Below the pieces are notes generated by a model. That model saw nothing but the letters and a program-made list of their open reading frames with translations, did no database searches and was not told the origin of the DNA. The translations under genes and the position numbers were made by a program. A stretch of DNA of 15,437 nucleotides from an uncultured Solobacterium sp. (GTDB lineage Bacteria > Bacillota_I > Bacilli_A > Erysipelotrichales > Erysipelotrichaceae), in the NCBI GenBank assembly GCA_937895985.1, contig CALBKL010000169.1, positions 1-15,437 on the forward strand. The letters are read 5' to 3'. Shown here piece by piece: positions 13,224 to 15,437 of this stretch; position 1 is the first letter of the stretch; every line of letters begins with the position of its first letter.

Positions 13224-13255
13224 AAAAGTGCGTTGAACACGCACTTTTAATTTTG
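13224..13255 (+). terminator. Intrinsic terminator of the gpx-ssb unit
   Basis: AAAAGTGCGT pairs perfectly with ACGCACTTTT around a 5-base loop, followed by AATTTT. The -35 of the next promoter begins at the end of the left arm and fills the loop. Confidence 0.88.
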
Positions 13256-13262
13256 GTATAAT
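13233..13262 (+). promoter_or_regulatory. Promoter of the TRIC-family gene, inside the terminator
   Basis: TTGAAC (13233-13238, 4 of 6) and a perfect TATAAT (13257-13262) have an 18-bp spacer. The expected start near 13269 gives a leader of about 19 bases with CGAGGA before the ATG at 13288. Confidence 0.62.
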
Positions 13263-13287
13263 ACGGACGGATTATAACGAGGATGAT

Positions 13288-13935
13288 ATGAATCAATACA
13301 TATTTATATTAGAAATAGTAGGTACCATTGCATTTGCGATTTCTGGAGCACTTGTCGCAATGAAATCGAAGATGGACTTCTTTGGAGTAGTAATTATTGG
13401 AGTTATTACCGCAACGTTTGGTGGAATTATGCGTGATATTGTATTGGGTAGTGTACCACCAAGTGCGTTTTCTAACCCGGTATATGTTGTTGTTGCGAGT
13501 ATAACTTCTGTTATCGTATTCTTATTTGCCTACTTCAATGTGAATACAAATAAGATTACGCAGAAAAATGCGTATAAGAATTTTTTGTTGATTGCAGATG
13601 CGATAGGATTAGGCGTATTTACTGCAGTAGGTGTACGTGTGGCTTTCTTCTTGCATCCAACAGCACATAGTTTCTTACTTGTATTCTGTGGTGTATTAAC
13701 AGGTGTTGGTGGAGGTTTATTCCGTGATATCTGTGTCAATCAATTACCACAGATCTTTCATACAGATGTATATGCAATCGCATCAATTATCGGTGCGATT
13801 CCATGCGCAATGTTAATGCATGCAGGTAATATCTCATTTGGTATCTGGGTAGGAATTGGTGTGACAATCTTAGTAAGAGCACTGGCAATTTTACATAAAT
13901 GGAGTTTGCCAGTTGCTAAGAATATTCATGACTAA
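13288..13935 (+). CDS. TRIC/UPF0126-family membrane protein (YadS/YvgT type)
   Basis: The 215-residue integral membrane protein has about seven hydrophobic segments and the internal two-fold repeat of this family. Repeat 1 (about 11-62) contains GTIAFAISGALVAMKSKMD then TFGGIMRDIVLGSVPP. Repeat 2 (about 103-155) contains DAIGLGVFTAVG then GVGGGLFRDICVNQLP. The paired G-G-x-x-RD motifs are diagnostic. Bacterial members include trimeric cation channels of the TRIC type; others have been linked to glycine transport, so the substrate is unsettled. Length is typical. It has its own promoter and terminator and so forms a single-gene unit. It is the last gene with the host-like codon use before the AT-rich segment. 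Confidence 0.9.
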   Translation: MNQYIFILEIVGTIAFAISGALVAMKSKMDFFGVVIIGVITATFGGIMRDIVLGSVPPSAFSNPVYVVVASITSVIVFLFAYFNVNTNKITQKNAYKNFLLIADAIGLGVFTAVGVRVAFFLHPTAHSFLLVFCGVLTGVGGGLFRDICVNQLPQIFHTDVYAIASIIGAIPCAMLMHAGNISFGIWVGIGVTILVRALAILHKWSLPVAKNIHD

Positions 13936-13977
13936 GATACATGTAATCAATTGTATCGATTAAAAAAGCAGTTATAC

Positions 13978-14023
13978 AACGAATGACATTTAGGGCTTCT
14001 CTTAAATCGTGATTCGTTTTTTG
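13978..14023 (+). terminator. Strong intrinsic terminator after the TRIC gene
   Basis: AACGAAT pairs with ATTCGTT; an inner ATTTAGG pairs with CTTAAAT with small interruptions, around GCTTCT, and a run of six T follows. It marks the last native-looking element before the composition change. Confidence 0.8.
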
Positions 14024-14030
14024 TTTTGCC

Positions 14031-14291
14031 CAAAGTGTAATAGAAGAAAAATTATATTATTATGCTGTAAATAATCCTAAACTCTACAGTCAAAAGCTTA
14101 GAGAAACATTCACAAATGAATATGGAGATATGGGATTAATAGAAAGCTATTTAATAGCAATAAAGCAAGAATCCGATATTGCTAGAAAAATACAATATCA
14201 TAAACAAATATCCAAAATATTATATGGATATGGTCAAAAAGCAAAATTACAAGATATAGAAATATATTTAATAAAACATAAGGAGGAATAA
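14031..14291 (+). pseudogene. C-terminal fragment of an unknown gene upstream of ccdA
   Basis: A frame open from about 14013 to TAA at 14289-14291 encodes a convincing helical protein tail (for example YYYAVNNPKLYSQKLRE and later ISKILYGYGQKAKLQD, ending IYLIKHKEE). It has no start codon near its beginning: the frame opens in the T-run of the preceding terminator. The first in-frame ATG (14130) would give only 53 residues with a poor ribosome site. The natural reading is that the 5' part was lost at the insertion junction near 14024-14040. Its last codons contain the AAGGAGG (14280-14286) that serves ccdA, and the stop abuts the ccdA ATG, so it was the first gene of that operon. I do not recognise the family; a regulator is possible but unsupported. 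Confidence 0.6.
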
Positions 14292-14927
14292 ATGGATTAT
14301 TTAATGACATTCATTGAAGGTATTGCAAGTTTTATATCACCATGTGTACTGCCAATGTTGCCAATATACATATCATATTTCGCAGGCAAAGATGAAGATA
14401 AGAAAAATAAAGCATTAATAAATGCACTAGGATTTGTCCTAGGATTTAGTATTGTTTTTATAATATTATCAATTTTTGCAAGTACATTTGGAAAAATGAT
14501 AACAAGCCACTTAAAATATATAAAAATAGTATTTGGTCTAATAATTATACTATTAGGACTAAATTATATAGAAATAATAAAACTTAAGTTTTTAAATAAA
14601 GAAAACAGAGTTAAATCAAATGTCAAAGATTTGAATTTCTTTAAATCTTTAATCTTTGGTATGGCGTTTTCAATAAGCTGGACACCATGTATAGGAACAT
14701 TTTTAGCATCAGCATTATTGTTGATATCAAGCAAAAGTGAAACAATCAAAGGAATCCTATTGATAACATCATACTCAATAGGACTAGGAATACCATTCAT
14801 TATATCAGCACTATTGATAGATAAAATGAAAAAAGTATTCGACACAATAAAAAAACACTATAATATAATTAGAAAAATATCAGGAATAATACTTATAATA
14901 ATGGGTATCGTAATGATATTTAGATAG
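14292..14927 (+). CDS. ccdA: CcdA-type thiol-disulfide transporter
   Basis: CcdA moves reducing equivalents from cytoplasmic thioredoxin across the membrane by thiol-disulfide exchange. The 211-residue protein has six hydrophobic segments and the two essential Cys in their family settings: C18 in FISPCVLPMLPIYISY and C133 in SISWTPCIGTFLAS. A Lys-rich cytoplasmic loop lies near 98-118. It starts at ATG 14292 directly after the stop of the upstream fragment, behind AAGGAGG. The downstream thioredoxin-like gene starts 8 bases after its stop, so they form one unit. The name reflects the family; no cytochrome c gene is present, and in Bacillota such genes often serve methionine sulfoxide reductases or other extracellular thiol enzymes. 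Confidence 0.95.
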   Translation: MDYLMTFIEGIASFISPCVLPMLPIYISYFAGKDEDKKNKALINALGFVLGFSIVFIILSIFASTFGKMITSHLKYIKIVFGLIIILLGLNYIEIIKLKFLNKENRVKSNVKDLNFFKSLIFGMAFSISWTPCIGTFLASALLLISSKSETIKGILLITSYSIGLGIPFIISALLIDKMKKVFDTIKKHYNIIRKISGIILIIMGIVMIFR

Positions 14928-14935
14928 GAGAAAAA

Positions 14936-15364
14936 ATGAAAGAAAAAATAATATATACAGTATTAGCAGTAGTATTTATTGCAGTTTTAATAGGAATAAG
15001 CCTTGGAACAGGCAAAAAGGCGGAAAAAACTAAGGTAGAAGCGGAAAACGCAGTAATACCAGTAACATCAGCTAACTTTGAAAAAGAAGTGTTAAACTCA
15101 GATAAAAGAGTATTAGTAGACTTTTACGCAGATTGGTGTGGTCCATGTAAAATATTATCACCAAGAGTAGCAGAAATAGCAAATGAAAATAAAGACATCA
15201 AAGTAGTAAAAATTAATGTTGATCAAAATGAAGATTTAGCAAGAAAATACAATATTTCATCAATGCCAACATTACTAGTTATCGAAAACGGAAAAGAATT
15301 AAATAGAGCAGTAGGTGCATTAAGTAAAAGTACAGTTTTAAAATTTGTAAGAGAAGCAAAATAA
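14936..15364 (+). CDS. Membrane-anchored extracytoplasmic thioredoxin
   Basis: The 142-residue protein has an N-terminal membrane anchor (about 5-24), a charged linker (27-45) and one thioredoxin domain (46-140). The active site is the classic WCGPC (W67-C68-G69-P70-C71) in VDFYADWCGPCKILSP, and the cis-proline loop is SSMPT (P111). The sequence is closer to standard TrxA than to TlpA/ResA, which carry an insertion and often a Glu near the active site. The anchor puts it outside the membrane, where CcdA, encoded just upstream, would keep it reduced. AGGAGA overlapping the ccdA end serves as ribosome site. The target is unknown; the next gene, cut by the window edge, is a candidate. Confidence 0.93.
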   Translation: MKEKIIYTVLAVVFIAVLIGISLGTGKKAEKTKVEAENAVIPVTSANFEKEVLNSDKRVLVDFYADWCGPCKILSPRVAEIANENKDIKVVKINVDQNEDLARKYNISSMPTLLVIENGKELNRAVGALSKSTVLKFVREAK

Positions 15365-15390
15365 AATACAAAAGCATAAATGGGGGATAT

Positions 15391-15437
15391 ATGGATAAAA
15401 ATAAAAAAAGAATAACAATAATTTTATCAATAGTAAT
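15391..15437 (+). CDS. Start of a further membrane or exported protein (3' part outside window)
   Basis: ATG at 15391 follows GGGGGA (15382-15387) and opens a frame of 15 codons to the window edge: MDKNKKRITIILSIV. A Lys/Arg-rich start followed by Ile/Leu/Val is a typical signal peptide or membrane anchor. It is 26 bp after the thioredoxin stop with no terminator between. A methionine sulfoxide reductase, TlpA-like or other exported partner of CcdA would fit, but nothing specific can be seen. Confidence 0.6.
   Translation, partial: MDKNKKRITIILSIV

Larger units (their letters stand above)
14024..15437. other. AT-rich segment of probable foreign origin (right end outside window)
   Basis: From just after the terminator the DNA changes character: isoleucine is mostly ATA and arginine mostly AGA, while the genes to the left favour ATT/ATC and CGT. 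A+T is visibly higher. The segment starts with a gene fragment lacking its 5' part, then ccdA, a membrane thioredoxin and a third partial gene, all packed on the plus strand. No integrase, transposase or terminal repeat is visible within the window, so the mechanism is unknown. Confidence 0.6.

Overview
The window looks like a chromosomal segment of a low-G+C, probably anaerobic Bacillota. Codon use is AT-rich, ribosome sites are strong (AGGAGG type), intrinsic terminators are compact, and there is an Rnf electron-transport operon. An Erysipelotrichales-like host is my best guess, from gene content only; no rRNA is present to test it.

Left part (1-6440): the tail of a MATE-type transporter meets a lipoprotein ApbE flavin transferase (minus strand) at a shared bidirectional terminator. 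Divergent from apbE is an Rnf operon: rnfC, an rnfD/rnfG fusion, rnfE, rnfA, a 61-residue Cys-rich membrane protein, and a very short rnfB. It departs from the usual C-D-G-E-A-B plan in three ways. RnfD carries the RnfG transmembrane helix and two tandem flavinylated FMN-binding domains. RnfB stops after its first Fe-S motif and lacks the ferredoxin domains. The extra small protein has the same C-x2-C-x4-C spacing as RnfB. ApbE would attach FMN at three predicted threonines on the fusion protein. This locus is the most unusual part of the window.

Middle part (6440-12220): an orphan CpaB/SAF-domain membrane protein; tRNA-His on the minus strand; a YgjP-type metallopeptidase overlapping an MscS channel gene; a 313-bp gap holding a perfect cre-like palindrome, a candidate promoter, a possible 36-residue ORF and a terminator; an ankyrin-repeat protein directly upstream of an EF-G-like GTPase paralogue; then tRNA-Leu(CAA).

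Right part (12220-15437): a thioredoxin-type glutathione peroxidase, a short single-stranded-DNA-binding protein without the acidic tail, and a TRIC/UPF0126 membrane protein ending in a strong terminator. Immediately after that terminator the composition shifts: ATA and AGA codons dominate and A+T rises. There is a promoterless C-terminal gene fragment, then ccdA, a membrane-anchored thioredoxin, and the first codons of another membrane or secreted protein. This looks like acquired DNA carrying a thiol-disulfide export cassette; it runs off the window edge.

Two themes recur: extracytoplasmic redox (ApbE/Rnf flavins, CcdA/thioredoxin, peroxidase) and compact intergenic regions in which promoter elements sit inside terminator hairpins. 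Function calls rest on motifs read by eye; no database search was possible.
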